DNA from: Sphingobacteriales bacterium
GTDB lineage: Bacteria; Bacteroidota; Bacteroidia; Chitinophagales; Chitinophagaceae
Reading direction: 5' to 3'
DNA length: 64,000 nucleotides
Assembly (NCBI GenBank): GCA_016708305.1
Contig: JADJGB010000008.1
Coordinates: 868,001 to 932,000 of the forward strand
Positions 17,561 to 29,048 of the stretch are shown here, one piece after another. Each line of letters opens with the position of its first letter. Position 1 is the first letter of the stretch. Both the position numbers and the translations under genes were made by a program. Under the pieces are notes generated by a model, which did no database searches, had not been told where the DNA came from, and saw nothing but the letters and a program-made list of their open reading frames with translations.

Positions 17561-20500
17561 TTATTCTTCTTCATCCGCCTCTTCAAGGCTTACATACAAG
17601 CTGTTATCTTTAACAAAATTGCACCAATGGCAATCAGATTTGCCGCAGCCGGTGTAGAAGTCTTTACTCTGTATTTTTTGCCATGTATCCTTTATTTGAC
17701 TTTTCACAATTTCCAGATCCTCTGGCGTAATTACTAATTTTTGTTTTTTGAAGTCCTTTTTGGAATCAGGTTCTATAAAGTCAAATTCGGCGCTTACGGC
17801 ATGCCAGTTTTTCAAACTATAATTATCCACCAAAAGTTTATAAAAAACAGCCTGCCGCCAATAATCCCCACCGTTGGGTTCTTTTTCGGTTGGGCCGGCC
17901 AGTTTATTTTTTGCATTATCAACATTACCGGTTTTGTAGTCCACTACATTCACCTCGGTGCCATTAAACTCAAGTGTATCCAATTTACCTTTCAAGGGTA
18001 TGCCATCAACCAATACATTAATATTCATTTCAGTTACCACTGCCTTATTCCAGACATCAAAGTATTTATTATAATAAGCCGGAATAATTACAGACCCCTG
18101 TTCCATCCTTCTGTTGAAGGACTCTTGTGTAAAATTTTCTCTATGTCGCTGCATGTACCAGTTGAAGTCTCCAATCACAGTCTCCACCGGTGCAAACTTG
18201 CCATCATTTGCCTTCATCTTTGCAAATAACTGTTGCAAAGCAAAATGGACGGCGCTTCCAAATTCGGTGGCCTCATTTTTTTCCTGAAGGTATTCTTATC
18301 AGATTGTTGTAATAAAAGCTGAGTGGGCATTTCAACTTCTGGTTCAAAAAAAGAACTGTATGAAACTCAAAAATTTGTTCTTCTGATAACGCTCTATTCT
18401 CGATGTGGAGGGCATGTTTATCCATGATCTCAGCAATAAATACAGATGGCTCCAGTTCTTTGGCTTCATTATCTTGCTTGGGATAAGAGATATGCAAATA
18501 CTTTTCTGCTCTGGTAAGCGCTACATAAAAACCACGCCTCAGTTCTTCAATATCTTTTTCAGTCGGCTTTGCAGATGAAGTTGGCTGTGTGTCTGGTATT
18601 TTAAACCCTCTGTTGTTATTTTTTTTCTTCTCCCACACTTTAGAAAAGGTGCCTGCCAGAAATACGTGTTCAAATTCCAATCCTTTACTTCCGTGTACGG
18701 TCAATAGGTTCACCCCCTTTTCATTACCAATGGTTTTAATTAAAGGCAACTTGATTTTTTCGTTCTCCATTAAATCAAAGAGATTCATCAACCCCTGAAG
18801 CTCAAGGAGAGGTTTTCGGCGGTTTTCTTCTTTCACTAAATCAAAAAAGCCCGTCAGATATTGCATCAGCTCAATCCTTTGCGGGTGGTTTAATACAAAT
18901 TGCAATATACCTGCTTTCTGTATCACACTTGTAAGTAACTGCTGCACTGTAACGTTGGGCGCTTCTGCAATGAGGCCTTCCAGGGCTATTACCGCCCTTT
19001 TTAACTCGGGGTGCATGCCCCGATCAAACAAATCTTTAGCAGGAGCATTGGCGCGGTCTGATAACAAGCTTCGGATAGAAACGCCTTCCTTTTTGCGTTT
19101 CATGCAATTTACTTCTACAGCAGTTTTGGCAATTTCTATCGGAGGTATTTTATAAAAATCATAATGCAGAATTTCAAATAGTAAACCATCGCCACCGTAG
19201 GGAATATCTAACTCTGCATTAATATAACTTAGAATAGATTTTATTTTGTTGATAAAAGTGTCATTAAGGAGGTCGATACTTCGTTTACTGTAAAAAGGTA
19301 TATTTCTCAAATTAAAGTACCTTGCAAGTTCTTCACCATAATCATTTTGCCGGTAAATAACTGCTATTTTTCCGGGAGCAACTCTATTTTTAATCAGCTC
19401 CTCTACTTTCAATACAATATCCATCCTTTCTTCGATAATACTGTTGTATGCAACTATTTCGGGATAGGCTTTCAGTTGATTGATATTTGTATTGGCTGCT
19501 TTCAAATCTTTGCTCAATCCTTTAATTTGATTTACCAAACGCTCCTCATTATTTTCAATTACTGATTTTGAAACATCCAGAATAGGCTGTGTACTACGAT
19601 AATTATCAGTAAGTACTACGGTTTTCAACTCTTTTTCGTAATGCTTTGCAAAGTCGAGCATGTTTTCCATATTGGCTCCCTGAAAGCGATATATACTCTG
19701 GTCGTCATCTCCCACCACAAATATATTGGGCTTATCCCAATAGCTGATTAGCAACTGCACAATTTGGTTTTGCGCCCCACTGGTATCCTGAAATTCATCT
19801 ACCAAAATATACTGATATCGTTCCTGATAATCGGCCAATAAGTTTTTATTTTCTTTAAAGGCTTTTATCACCCAGATTATCATATCGTCAAAATCGTATC
19901 GATTATTTTTTCGCATCAGATTTTGAAAATTATCAAACTCATTTACGGCAGCGCGTAGTTTTTCCATGCGCGCTACCTCCTCGTAATACTTGGGCATTAA
20001 ATCACCCTTTTTCCATTGGCCTTCCCTTTTTGTTTTATAAATGAATTTTTCATCATGTTTAAGGTTTTCCAGTCGCTCATTTATTCTTTCTTTGATAAAA
20101 TCAGGCATCCAATCCTCCTTTTTCATGTTGGAAAATAGCTTTTCAAGATTTTCTCTATCAAAATACACATCTCCTCTAAATCGTTTCAACGGATGATTTT
20201 TTGGAAATGCATCAATCAATTCTTTATAAAAACCGATTCGCTCCAAATCTGATACGGGGTCTAATGCTGTTTTCTCAAAAAGATACAGGTTTTCCTGAAT
20301 CACATCATTACAAAAGGAATGAAATGTATGGATATTTACCTTATAAGCCTCGGCGCCAATAAACTCCTGAAGCCTTTTTCGCATGGCTACTGCTCCCGCA
20401 TCGGTGTAAGTGAGGCACAAGATATTTTCGGGCAATGCATCGGTTTCAAGCAATATCTTGCCCACACGAACCGCCAGAATCTGGGTTTTACCCGTTCCCG

Positions 20501-20618
20501 GCCCTGCTATTACCATTACCGGACCATCTATGGCATCAACAGCATTCTTTTGATTATCATTTAATCCGATATATGCTTCCTTGAACTTTTCTTCTAATTT
20601 TTTTTTGATAAATGACAT
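17561..20618 (-). CDS. UvrD/PcrA-like ATP-dependent helicase with C-terminal Fe-S PD-(D/E)XK nuclease (one frame break)
   Basis: About 1018 residues once the A7 run (minus strand) at 18276-18282 is read as six or nine. The helicase part has Walker A GPGTGKTQ (residues 39-46), LTYTDAGAVAMRKRL, DEFQDTSGAQ, VGDDDQSIYRFQGA, LTVHGSKGLEFEHVFL and YVALTRAEK. The nuclease part follows: LKCPLSFYYN (first Fe-S cysteine), EFGSAVHFAL, the DYKTG catalytic block, and GCGKSDCHWC, which supplies the remaining three cysteines. It resembles a single-chain AddA/AddB or RecB-type end-processing enzyme. The break falls between conserved nuclease motifs, so it is likely an error. No RecC/AddB partner is adjacent. 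Confidence 0.9.
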
Positions 20619-20665
20619 AACAAATCGTAATTGAAATAATAAGTAGATTAATCTTTGGCAAGATA

Positions 20666-23131
20666 TTAGAAATTAAACCTTACACTGCCAAATATTCCAA
20701 AATTTTTTGTTGTGCTTTTTAGCTCCGACTTAGGCAACAGCCTCCAGATAAAATCAACCCTCAAAAACCGTAGAATATTATCAACGCCTGTGCCCACTTC
20801 AAGATAAGTTCTTCCATCCAACGATTGAAAATTATGGCCTTCTTTGAAATTCAATTTTCTATTTGCATCCGTAAGCGAGCCCCACAAAGCCTTTACCGTA
20901 TAAAACTGGCGCATCTTTAGCTTTGGCGCTAATCTGAAAATACCATTGCCAATATTGTGTTCGTAATTAATGCCTGCAAACCGGTCATGCACAAACTCAT
21001 ACCGATTCATCATATTGAAAGCATATTTGTTGTAATAATACAATTCATTTCCCGGAGCGATATTCAGAAACGTATAAGGCGCCTTCCCATAAGTGCCACC
21101 GGCATACAACTGAAAAGACAAAGAACCAAATGGCGGTGTTTTGATATGATCCGAAATGCTTGCCAGCAATTTTGTGTAATTATATCTGCTGCCCAAAAAT
21201 CCTGATACAGCCTTCGACACGGTAGCCTCCACAATCGGGAAGGGACTGCCGAGGCTGGTGCGGTAAAACTGCGATTCAATAAACTTTTCCTGATAGGCAA
21301 ACCGAAGCTTTAACGACAGTTCGGTAGAAACTAATTTATTCAATCCTACTCCAAAAGAATCTGCCGGAATTAAATTGGACAAAGGTCTGTATTGTTCGTT
21401 ATTGATGGATAAAAGCGTTGAAAATCCGGTTCTCAACTCATTAAAAAACTCAAAATCAATCTTTTCGAGATTTATATATTTTTTTTGGATATTAGGTTTG
21501 CGAATAGCGAATGTAAAAATATTATCCTGAGATATTTCGCCATAATAATTCTGTCCGAAATCCAAATCATTTCTGTAGCCTAAATGCCAATATTGCCTGG
21601 GGTCCTTTTTTGGCAGGTAAAAAAGCTCGCCTTGTCCCTTAAATTTTTTATCGCTAAAACCATAAGCCAGATAGGCGTGATACCGTAATTTTCTATTAAA
21701 ACCGGTATTGCTGGCCACATCAAACCGGGTGCGAAAACCCTCCCAGGCATTGCCAGAAAACCAATTGAAGGCCGATCCTAACTGTACATTACCCACATCC
21801 ACATATCCGGTAGTAAGGAAGACCACCTGCTTTGTAATTTTTTTGTAAGATGGCGTATTAATAAGCGTGTCAATCATTTTGATGATGCCCTTTTCAGTCT
21901 TGCTCAACCCTTCGTGGCGAGCTGTATCCCAGTAAGTTCTGGGCTTGTCCATTGCGCCTGCCATAGTTACTACTTCTTCCTGCACTTTATTTTGAAGTAG
22001 TTTGTTTACCACCGAACTGTCATTTACCAAAATATTTAAATAAGTGCTGGTTTTTCGGCCTATCACACCCGGTGTTTTGTTGCTGATGGGCGCTACATCC
22101 ACCACTAATTTTTCGCGTGAAATAAACCAGTTGGTGTCAGTGAGCATTTTGTATTCCTGCACATAGCTGAATTTCTCCATAAAATTAATATCAGCAGTTT
22201 TATCCAAAGACAGATTCATCTTTTGAATGGCAAAACTACCCAAATGCACCCAGCAATCACCCTCAAAAGTATTCATACCCTTTCGACGGGGAGTAAACAG
22301 CAACCGATAAAATTTTTGTTCGCCAATCTTTACTGTATCTGTAACGTAATATTTGTAATAAAAATCTCCATTATCGCTAATTGGGCTAATAAACTCTTTT
22401 GTAAAAACAGGAATGTAATTGTTATACACATTAATCACCTGATCCATTCCTCCCAAAAACTTAACCATACTCTCATTCTTCACGCCATTGGTATTTACGG
22501 CCTTTATTTCTTCTCTTCGTTTTAGTGGTTTTTTTTGATAGTAATAGTCAGAAATAGTTTCTGTCAGATAGGCAGGCAATAGCCTTAAACCTTCGGAAGT
22601 GTCAATATTTTGATTAATCAAATCGTTTATAGGCTTAAATGGTTTTATACTGGATACTCTTTCCAAACTTTTGAAGTTCTTTAAATCAACCTCCAGCTTG
22701 TTATATAATTCATAAGAAAAATTATCAAATTTGTAGCGGTTATTTTCCGGCTTATGCTGTACAATTTTTTTCCACAACCAAAGTCCTTTATCAATTTTTA
22801 TCTTTACCACCACCTCTTCATTTAATGTGCCTCTCTCCATAGGAATCGTTACATCATAACTATTTCTACCCTTTTCTAATGTTAGAAAAAAAGGTTGAAA
22901 ACCAACTCTGGTGATTATAAGAGTGTCTGATGGCCAGTAATCGGTTTGAAACCCAAAAAATCCTGCCGAGTCTGAAAGCACGCCGATTGAAGTATTTTTA
23001 AACATTACCGAGGCAAAGGGAACAGGCTCTTCACTGTGGGCATCTTTTACAAATCCACGTATAGATTTTTGACCAAATGCATTCAAATACAGCATCAGGG
23101 GCAGGATTAATATCAGCCTTAGAGTTTTCAT
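20666..23131 (-). CDS. DUF5686 / carboxypeptidase-like regulatory domain outer-membrane protein
   Basis: An 821-residue exported protein with a signal peptide ending at AFGQ, an N-terminal CarboxypepD_reg-like domain (IRGFVKDAHSEEPVPFASV, residues about 24-105), and a long beta-strand-rich region. It closes with the aromatic strand IFGSVRFNF, the usual outer-membrane barrel ending. This matches the DUF5686 architecture of Bacteroidota. Function is not established; the fold resembles TonB-dependent receptors without a plug. It is monocistronic, 47 bp upstream of the helicase gene on the same strand. Confidence 0.85.
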   Translation of the reverse strand: MKTLRLILILPLMLYLNAFGQKSIRGFVKDAHSEEPVPFASVMFKNTSIGVLSDSAGFFGFQTDYWPSDTLIITRVGFQPFFLTLEKGRNSYDVTIPMERGTLNEEVVVKIKIDKGLWLWKKIVQHKPENNRYKFDNFSYELYNKLEVDLKNFKSLERVSSIKPFKPINDLINQNIDTSEGLRLLPAYLTETISDYYYQKKPLKRREEIKAVNTNGVKNESMVKFLGGMDQVINVYNNYIPVFTKEFISPISDNGDFYYKYYVTDTVKIGEQKFYRLLFTPRRKGMNTFEGDCWVHLGSFAIQKMNLSLDKTADINFMEKFSYVQEYKMLTDTNWFISREKLVVDVAPISNKTPGVIGRKTSTYLNILVNDSSVVNKLLQNKVQEEVVTMAGAMDKPRTYWDTARHEGLSKTEKGIIKMIDTLINTPSYKKITKQVVFLTTGYVDVGNVQLGSAFNWFSGNAWEGFRTRFDVASNTGFNRKLRYHAYLAYGFSDKKFKGQGELFYLPKKDPRQYWHLGYRNDLDFGQNYYGEISQDNIFTFAIRKPNIQKKYINLEKIDFEFFNELRTGFSTLLSINNEQYRPLSNLIPADSFGVGLNKLVSTELSLKLRFAYQEKFIESQFYRTSLGSPFPIVEATVSKAVSGFLGSRYNYTKLLASISDHIKTPPFGSLSFQLYAGGTYGKAPYTFLNIAPGNELYYYNKYAFNMMNRYEFVHDRFAGINYEHNIGNGIFRLAPKLKMRQFYTVKALWGSLTDANRKLNFKEGHNFQSLDGRTYLEVGTGVDNILRFLRVDFIWRLLPKSELKSTTKNFGIFGSVRFNF

Positions 23132-23178
23132 TTGCTACGCAAATCTAAGGTAGTTTTTTAATGTTGATAGTTATAAAA

Positions 23179-23186
23179 TATCTTTG
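23179..23186 (+). promoter_or_regulatory. -7 promoter element for the MBL-fold gene
   Basis: TATCTTTG matches TAnnTTTG and lies 32 bases before the ATG at 23219. No clear -33 box is seen. Confidence 0.45.
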
Positions 23187-23218
23187 TCGAAAATAATTCA
23201 CTTTTTAATAAGAAATAT

Positions 23219-23863
23219 ATGCTGACAGTAAAATTTTTTGAGTTTAATCCTATTATTGAAAATACATATATTTTGTATAATGAAACCGGGCAATGCTGCA
23301 TCATAGACCCGGGTTGTTACTACGAAGAGGAAAGACAAATTCTGAAAAATTTTATTGAGGAGAAAAATCTATCTCCCATTTATTTGCTAAATACACATTG
23401 CCATCTGGACCATGTATTTGGAAACAAATTTGTAAGTGAAACCTGGGGATTGCCTCTGTTTATACATGAAACTGAAAAAAAAGTTCTGAGTTTTGCGCCT
23501 AAATCTGCTGAATTGTATGGGCTGCCTTTTGATAACTATACAGACGAAATGGTTTTTTTAAAGGAAAACGATATTATAAAAATAGGTGATGATGAGTTGA
23601 TGGTCTTGTTCACTCCGGGTCATTCTCCGGGCAGTATTTCTTTTTACAATGAAAAAGGCGGTTTTTTAATCAGTGGCGATGTGTTGTTTAGCGGCAGCAT
23701 TGGCCGTACTGATTTACCGGGTGGCGATTTTGACACATTGGAGCGCTCCATAAAAACCCAACTGTACGTTTTGCCAGATACTACAAAAGTATATCCCGGA
23801 CATGGAGGTGGCACCAGCATTGGATTTGAAAAGAGAAATAATCCCTTTGTGCAGGCAGACTAA
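23219..23863 (+). CDS. MBL-fold metallo-hydrolase (glyoxalase II-like)
   Basis: A 214-residue cytoplasmic metallo-beta-lactamase-fold hydrolase. The metal-binding THCHLDH motif is at residues 59-65 (His60, His62, Asp64, His65), followed by TPGHSPGSISFY, SGDVLF and the late VYPGHGGGTSIG histidine. The layout is that of the short YcbL/glyoxalase II-like hydrolases that cleave thioesters of small thiols. The exact substrate is not known. It lies between divergent and convergent neighbours and is probably transcribed alone. Confidence 0.88.
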   Translation: MLTVKFFEFNPIIENTYILYNETGQCCIIDPGCYYEEERQILKNFIEEKNLSPIYLLNTHCHLDHVFGNKFVSETWGLPLFIHETEKKVLSFAPKSAELYGLPFDNYTDEMVFLKENDIIKIGDDELMVLFTPGHSPGSISFYNEKGGFLISGDVLFSGSIGRTDLPGGDFDTLERSIKTQLYVLPDTTKVYPGHGGGTSIGFEKRNNPFVQAD

Positions 23864-23939
23864 AAGTAATTTCGGTAGGAAAATATTTTTGAAAACCGAG
23901 TGATTAACTTCACCACATCATCCCATATTTGAAAAAATA

Positions 23940-25486
23940 TTATTTTAGAAATTTGCTCAGAATAGGCAAATTTTTTAATTCACGTTTTTCCACACCTGCT
24001 ATAAAGGCAATAAACCCCAGCATAAAAAATGTGGCGATTACTGTTTTTAGCCAAAATCCGGAGAAGTAATCTGTGATTGTATTGTTCAGCCAAAAAACCA
24101 AAAGCATTATTACGATGTAAGCCGTCAGCTTTTTCCAGGCGTAAGGAATCCGATAATATTTTTGTCCTACCAGATAGGCAACAACTACCATTGTGCCATA
24201 ACAAACCATAGTAACCGTTGCTCCGGCCAGCATTTCATATTTGGGAATAAATACATAATTACCAATCAACGTTATAACAGCGCCAATTACAGTAATGATA
24301 ATTCCCCAATACATTTTATCGGTTATTTTGTACCACACCGAAAGATTGTAATAAATACCCAAAAATACATTTGCCATCAAAAGAATCGGCACGATAAATA
24401 AGCCGACACGATATTCGCTGCCAATCATGTATTTCCATAAGTGCAGATAAAGGCCGGTAAACAAAAATGCAATACACAAAGTGATTACAAACCATTTCAT
24501 CACTTTGGCATAAACATAAGGTGCGCCTTTTTCATTTTTTGTTTAAAGAAAAACGGTTCTGCCGCCATGCGGAAGGCATTTATAAACATGGTGATAAATA
24601 TCGAAATTTTGTAATTGGCAGAGTAAATACCTACGATTTGCTTATTTTCTTCTATGGAATGTGGAAGAAAACTAAGGAGCATTTGCCTGTCCATTACTTC
24701 ATTCACCATTCCGGCAAGGCCAATTACAATCATCGGCGTACTGTAGTGCATTACTTTCTGCCATAGTTTCTTATTGAGATGAAAACGAAACTGACTCCAT
24801 TCGGCAAATAACAATACAAATACGACCAGAGACTGAATCAGATTAGCCAAAACCAATAGAGTTACCCTGTTTTGGCCCAAAATTGCTTTAAGCAGAAAAT
24901 TATCAGAATTATAAAAATAGGTGGGCGCCACATATACAAAAAATATCACCAGACTGATATTGATGACAATACCGAAAACCTTAATAAACGCATATTTACG
25001 AGGTCTGTTTTCCTGTCTAAGTTTAGCAAATGGGATAGCAGCCAATGTATCAAACCCGATTATCAGCGCTGAAATGGTAATTATTTGTGGGAAACGCCCT
25101 ATTTCAAGAAAGTTACTTATAGGCTGACTGAAATAAATGATTACGGCAGTAAACAAAAGAGTTGTAATAATATGAGAACCAAATGTGGTATTAAATAATT
25201 TTCGCTCATTTATCGCTTTGTCATTACAAAAACGAAAATAACCCGTTTCAAGCCCATACGTAAAGGCAATATTGGCCACACCAATCCAGGCGTAAACCAA
25301 ACTGAAATCGCCAAACTCGGATAGCCCCTTGTTGCTCACCATCAGGTAAGTCAAAACGGGCGTCAATAGAAAATTCAGGAGTTTTGCCAGCACATTGCTC
25401 AATCCGTACCAGATAGTTTGCCCTGCCAGTTGTCTTATTCCGCTCAAAAGAAAATATTTTCCAACAAATTTAAAGCAGTTAATCAA
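23940..25486 (-). CDS. Oligosaccharide flippase family protein (one frame break)
   Basis: About 515 residues when one A is restored in the A6 run (minus strand) at 24535-24540, joining two frame pieces. It has about 12 to 14 membrane spans and the Wzx/MATE-like layout: LAGQTIWYGLSNVLAKLLNF as first helix, a G-L-E-T-G-Y-F-R-F turn near residue 85, and AFRMAAEPFFFKQ about two-thirds in. Such proteins flip lipid-linked sugars across the inner membrane for polysaccharide or O-antigen assembly. No glycosyltransferases are adjacent, so the product is unknown. Confidence 0.85.
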
Positions 25487-25605
25487 TACCGGTCAGTTTT
25501 AATTTAATATTTCTCCTTAAGTTCAAAGCAACAGATTATCTTTGCCACACGTCATTGATGAGGAAAATAAACTAAACATATATTCGAAAAGTTAAATAAT
25601 CTGTT

Positions 25606-26213
25606 ATGAAAAAATTATTATTAATTGGTTTATCCACCTTTGTTTTTTCTATGTTTGCATCGGCTCAGGCCTATCAGGGTGTTTTAAAAAGTAGAAAACC
25701 GAGGAACCGGCAATTATTATGGTATATAGTTATCAGGGTGAAGTAATTGAAAATGCACTAAAGGCGAAAGTGGCCGACATGAGGTTAAAAGGAGGAAAAA
25801 GCAAGGGTTTTTTTGTTTATCAGGCCGCTATTATTCCCGAAATCACTTCATACCCATTAGACTATTCTTTCAAAATTGACCAAAACGGTATAAAAGGAAA
25901 AGAACAAACTACGCTTTACATGATTATGCAAGGCTCAAATGCCCTGGCAGGAGACCCTATAGTGCTGGCTGCCAATGCAAAAACCTTTTTGGAAAGGATG
26001 GTTCCAGATGTGGAACGTGCTGACTTGGTAATGCAAATTAAAAAGCAAGAAGATATATTAGTTAAGGAAGAAAAGAAAATGAAAGCGCTTACCGACGAAC
26101 ATGATTCGCTTACCAAAAAATTAAAAAGCAATGAAAGCGATCAGGAAAAACAACAACGAATCATCAATTCGCAAAAGAGTATTTTGGAAGATTTGAAGAG
26201 TAAGCAGCGATAA
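25606..26213 (+). CDS. Hypothetical exported protein with C-terminal coiled coil (one frame break)
   Basis: About 202 residues after restoring one A in the A4 run at 25695-25698. It starts at 25606 with the signal peptide MKKLLLIGLSTFVFSMFASA, cleaved before QAYQG. The middle (TEEPAIIMVYSYQGEVIENA) is a globular part with no recognised motif. The last 60 residues are a strongly charged helix (KKQEDILVKEEKKMKALTDE) typical of a coiled coil. Family not recognised. It converges with the PLP-enzyme gene only 7 bp away. Confidence 0.6.
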
Positions 26214-26220
26214 GCTGTTT

Positions 26221-27771
26221 TTATTTCAGTTCCATATTGAACCAGTTGCTAACCAATTTATTTGTATTGTCTGCAAATGAGCGATGCTGATACTCGTTGG
26301 TTTTGGGTACATATTCATAATCGCGGCTCCATGCAACATAGTTCAGCGCTACCTGCTCAATACCGTTGAGGATATAATGCACCTCATCATTGGTCATAAG
26401 AGGATGTACCGACATGCGAATCCAACCCGGCTTGCATGAAAGATCTCCTTTGTGCATTTCGTCCAGAATTTCGTAAGAGTGTAATTCATCCACATGCAAC
26501 AAGATATGGCCGTAGGTACCGGCACAGGCACAACCGCCACGCGTCTGAATTCCAAATTTGTCATTCAATAATTTTACCGCCAGATTGAAATGCCCCCCTT
26601 TTAAAATAAACGAAATCACTCCCAACCTTTTATTATTCTGGCCTTCCAAAATTACTATTCCGTGTATTTGGGGCAATTTTTCAAATATAATACCCAGCAG
26701 TTCTTCTTCACGTTCCAGCATTTTATCCACTCCCATTTCTTCTTTCAACTTCACTGCCAACGCAGCTTTAATCCCCTGTAGAAATGGCGGAGTGCCACCG
26801 TCTTCCCTATGCTCGATATCGGAGATGTATTCATGATGCTTCCAGGGGTTTGTGTAGGTTACGGTACCTCCTCCCGGTTGATCGGGAATTATGTTTTTGT
26901 AGAGTTTTTTATTGAAAATTAATACGCCAGGCGTACCTTGTCCGCCAAGAAATTTATGTGGCGAAAAAAAGATGGCATCCAATGCCGCTTCTTCATCCTT
27001 AGGATGCATATTAATGCTTACATAAGGTGCCGAGCAGGCAAAGTCCACAAAACATAAACCGTTGTATTTATGGGTTATTTTTGCCACCTCATGGTAAGGC
27101 GTTTGAATACCGGTAACATTTGAGCAACCGGTAATGGCCACAATTTTGTTGGTTCTGTTTTCAAACTGAGAAAAAAAATGCTCCAGCTCGTCCAGATTGA
27201 TATTTCCATCTTCATTATTAGGAATAATTACCACATCGGCAATGGTTTCGAGCCACGAAGTTTGATTGGAGTGATGCTCCATGTGCGACACAAATATTAA
27301 AGGCTTCAGGTTTTCATCCACTTCCAGATAATTGCTAAAAAGAGAATGAATCTTCAAACCACTGCCCTTCAGCTCTTCCAAAGAAGGAAGTTTACCGGGC
27401 TTTACGTAATCCATAATTCTTTCAGGAATCCTCAGGCCGAGTAATCGCTGTAGTTTATTTACTGCTCCCGTCATTCCACTTCCGGCAAAAATCAGCACAT
27501 CATCCTGATTGGCATTCACATGTTTTTTAATGATTTGTTTGGCAGCCTCGTAAGCTCTGGTCATAGCTGTTCCGGTAGCTGTGGTCTCTGTATGGGTATT
27601 TGCCAGCAAGGGCATTATCTCGTTTACTATTCTGTCTTCGATGGGTTTGTAGGCACGTCCGCTCGCTGTCCAGTCGGCATAAACAATCTTTTGCACCCCG
27701 TAAGGCGACTCAAAACAGGTATCAATACCTATTACATTATCTCTGAATGGTTGAAAATATTCTTGTAACAC
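26221..27771 (-). CDS. Aminotransferase class V-fold PLP-dependent enzyme (cysteine desulfurase-like)
   Basis: A cytoplasmic fold-type I PLP enzyme of about 516 residues, longer than IscS/SufS (about 400). It shows YADWTASGRAYKPIE, the HTETTATG phosphate region, SGMTGAVNKLQ, CSNVTGIQTP, and the PLP-lysine motif FFSPHKFLGGQGTPGVLIF. A Cys-rich loop TRGGCACAGTYG resembles the active-site loop of cysteine desulfurases. The substrate is unsettled: desulfurase or a related lyase. I chose the GTG at 27771 because a TACCTTTG promoter box overlaps the longer N-terminus that would start at 27789. Confidence 0.85.
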   Translation of the reverse strand: MLQEYFQPFRDNVIGIDTCFESPYGVQKIVYADWTASGRAYKPIEDRIVNEIMPLLANTHTETTATGTAMTRAYEAAKQIIKKHVNANQDDVLIFAGSGMTGAVNKLQRLLGLRIPERIMDYVKPGKLPSLEELKGSGLKIHSLFSNYLEVDENLKPLIFVSHMEHHSNQTSWLETIADVVIIPNNEDGNINLDELEHFFSQFENRTNKIVAITGCSNVTGIQTPYHEVAKITHKYNGLCFVDFACSAPYVSINMHPKDEEAALDAIFFSPHKFLGGQGTPGVLIFNKKLYKNIIPDQPGGGTVTYTNPWKHHEYISDIEHREDGGTPPFLQGIKAALAVKLKEEMGVDKMLEREEELLGIIFEKLPQIHGIVILEGQNNKRLGVISFILKGGHFNLAVKLLNDKFGIQTRGGCACAGTYGHILLHVDELHSYEILDEMHKGDLSCKPGWIRMSVHPLMTNDEVHYILNGIEQVALNYVAWSRDYEYVPKTNEYQHRSFADNTNKLVSNWFNMELK

Positions 27772-27775
27772 GGTG

Positions 27776-27783
27776 CAAAGGTA
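27776..27783 (-). promoter_or_regulatory. -7 promoter element deciding the start of the PLP-enzyme gene
   Basis: TACCTTTG on the minus strand, 4 bases before the GTG at 27771. A promoter here excludes a start at 27789 and makes the transcript leaderless. Confidence 0.5.
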
Positions 27784-27813
27784 GCGCAAAACCGCCTATT
27801 CCGGCTACATTTA

Positions 27814-28992
27814 TTAATTTACCTGTTGCAGATTACCATTATAAAACTTTAGAAAATACAGTTTTTTGTTTTCGAAATAATCTAAATGATGATTGTTAAA
27901 TACGGGTTGAATATCATAATCATAAATCACTCTAAATTGTTTGTCATCTAAGTGTGCATTTACCTCTTTACCATACTGATTCAGCAATCGTCCAAACCTG
28001 AAAACCAACCCAAATGACCGGTAAACCAAATCAGAAGGCTTGGCAAACATGTTTTTAGTATAGTAAGCCAAAATCCCTTTACTGTAAACATCGTTCCCTG
28101 AATTATAAAAAGGAGTGCTGTAAATCACTTCCAGACCTTTAAACTCGGATTTGGAAAGAGAGATACTCTCCCAGGTAGGCATACCCATCACCGTAGCAAT
28201 AACTGAAAACTGACTGCTAATGGCAGAAAGGCGTTTTAATTGTGCTGCGCCTAAATTTACGTCTAAGGAACCTATTACAAATAAAGGCTGTTTCGTTTTG
28301 TCCAATGCTGCAATAGATTTATTGACTGCGGTAGTATCGCTTGCTTCTATAAACCTTAACGACAACGATATAGAATCTTTCTGTTTATTAAGTGATTCAA
28401 ATGCAGACCTGATATAGTTTTCGGAGGTTCCTTTTCCGGTAAGGACAATGATTTGCCTTGAGGCAAAATTTGCTTTAATATATTTAAAAATACTCTCAAT
28501 TTGTGTCTGAAAAGTGGGATTTATCAATATGAAATAAGGATTATCCTTCGCATTACCATCATTAGGCACTGCCGCATTTATTAAAGTCATTTTTTTGTCT
28601 GCAGCCAGTTTAGCATACTTGGCAACATCAGCAATGGCAAAATTTGCAATCACCAATTCAACACTGTCATTTACAGCCTTTTGAAACTGCTGTTCCAAGG
28701 TAGCGCTGCCCGACTTTGAGTCATAAACATATAAATCCAATGGAATGTTCAGGCTGTTTAGGGAATCGGCGGCTATTTGAGCGCCATGATAGAACTCCAA
28801 TCCCGGAATTGCATTTTTGGGAAAGGATTTGGTAGAAAAACGATAAGAACCGGCTGCATCAAACGCATCATCCAAAAAAAGCGGTGTAAAAATGGCCATT
28901 TTATGTCTTTTGACCGTAGTTTCTGCAACCTGTGCCTGAAGACTGCCCAGACCAATTAAGAAAATGAAGAAGAAAAAACAAAAACGCATCAT
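27814..28992 (-). CDS. ABC-type periplasmic substrate-binding protein (type 1 fold)
   Basis: A 392-residue exported protein with a signal peptide ending in SLQAQ. It has the Leu/Ile/Val-binding type fold: MAIFTPLFLDDAFD, GLEFYHGAQIAADSL (the family's G-x-x-L-A-x-D pattern), DLYVYDSKSG, then a second lobe starting at QIIVLTGKGTSENYIRSAF. Related Bacteroidota proteins are annotated as amino-acid ABC substrate-binding or LysM-linked proteins. No LysM repeat and no ABC genes are adjacent here, so it may sense rather than transport. It lies 56 bp from guaA on the same strand. Confidence 0.7.
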   Translation of the reverse strand: MMRFCFFFFIFLIGLGSLQAQVAETTVKRHKMAIFTPLFLDDAFDAAGSYRFSTKSFPKNAIPGLEFYHGAQIAADSLNSLNIPLDLYVYDSKSGSATLEQQFQKAVNDSVELVIANFAIADVAKYAKLAADKKMTLINAAVPNDGNAKDNPYFILINPTFQTQIESIFKYIKANFASRQIIVLTGKGTSENYIRSAFESLNKQKDSISLSLRFIEASDTTAVNKSIAALDKTKQPLFVIGSLDVNLGAAQLKRLSAISSQFSVIATVMGMPTWESISLSKSEFKGLEVIYSTPFYNSGNDVYSKGILAYYTKNMFAKPSDLVYRSFGLVFRFGRLLNQYGKEVNAHLDDKQFRVIYDYDIQPVFNNHHLDYFENKKLYFLKFYNGNLQQVN

Positions 28993-29048
28993 GCCAAAAC
29001 CTTTTTATAAACTATTGTATTTTAATACTTTACCTAAAACAATCTACA

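Noticed and set aside
25560..25720. Separate short ORF with a signal peptide at 25606
   Set aside because: One missing A joins it in frame with the following protein, so it is the N-terminus of that gene.
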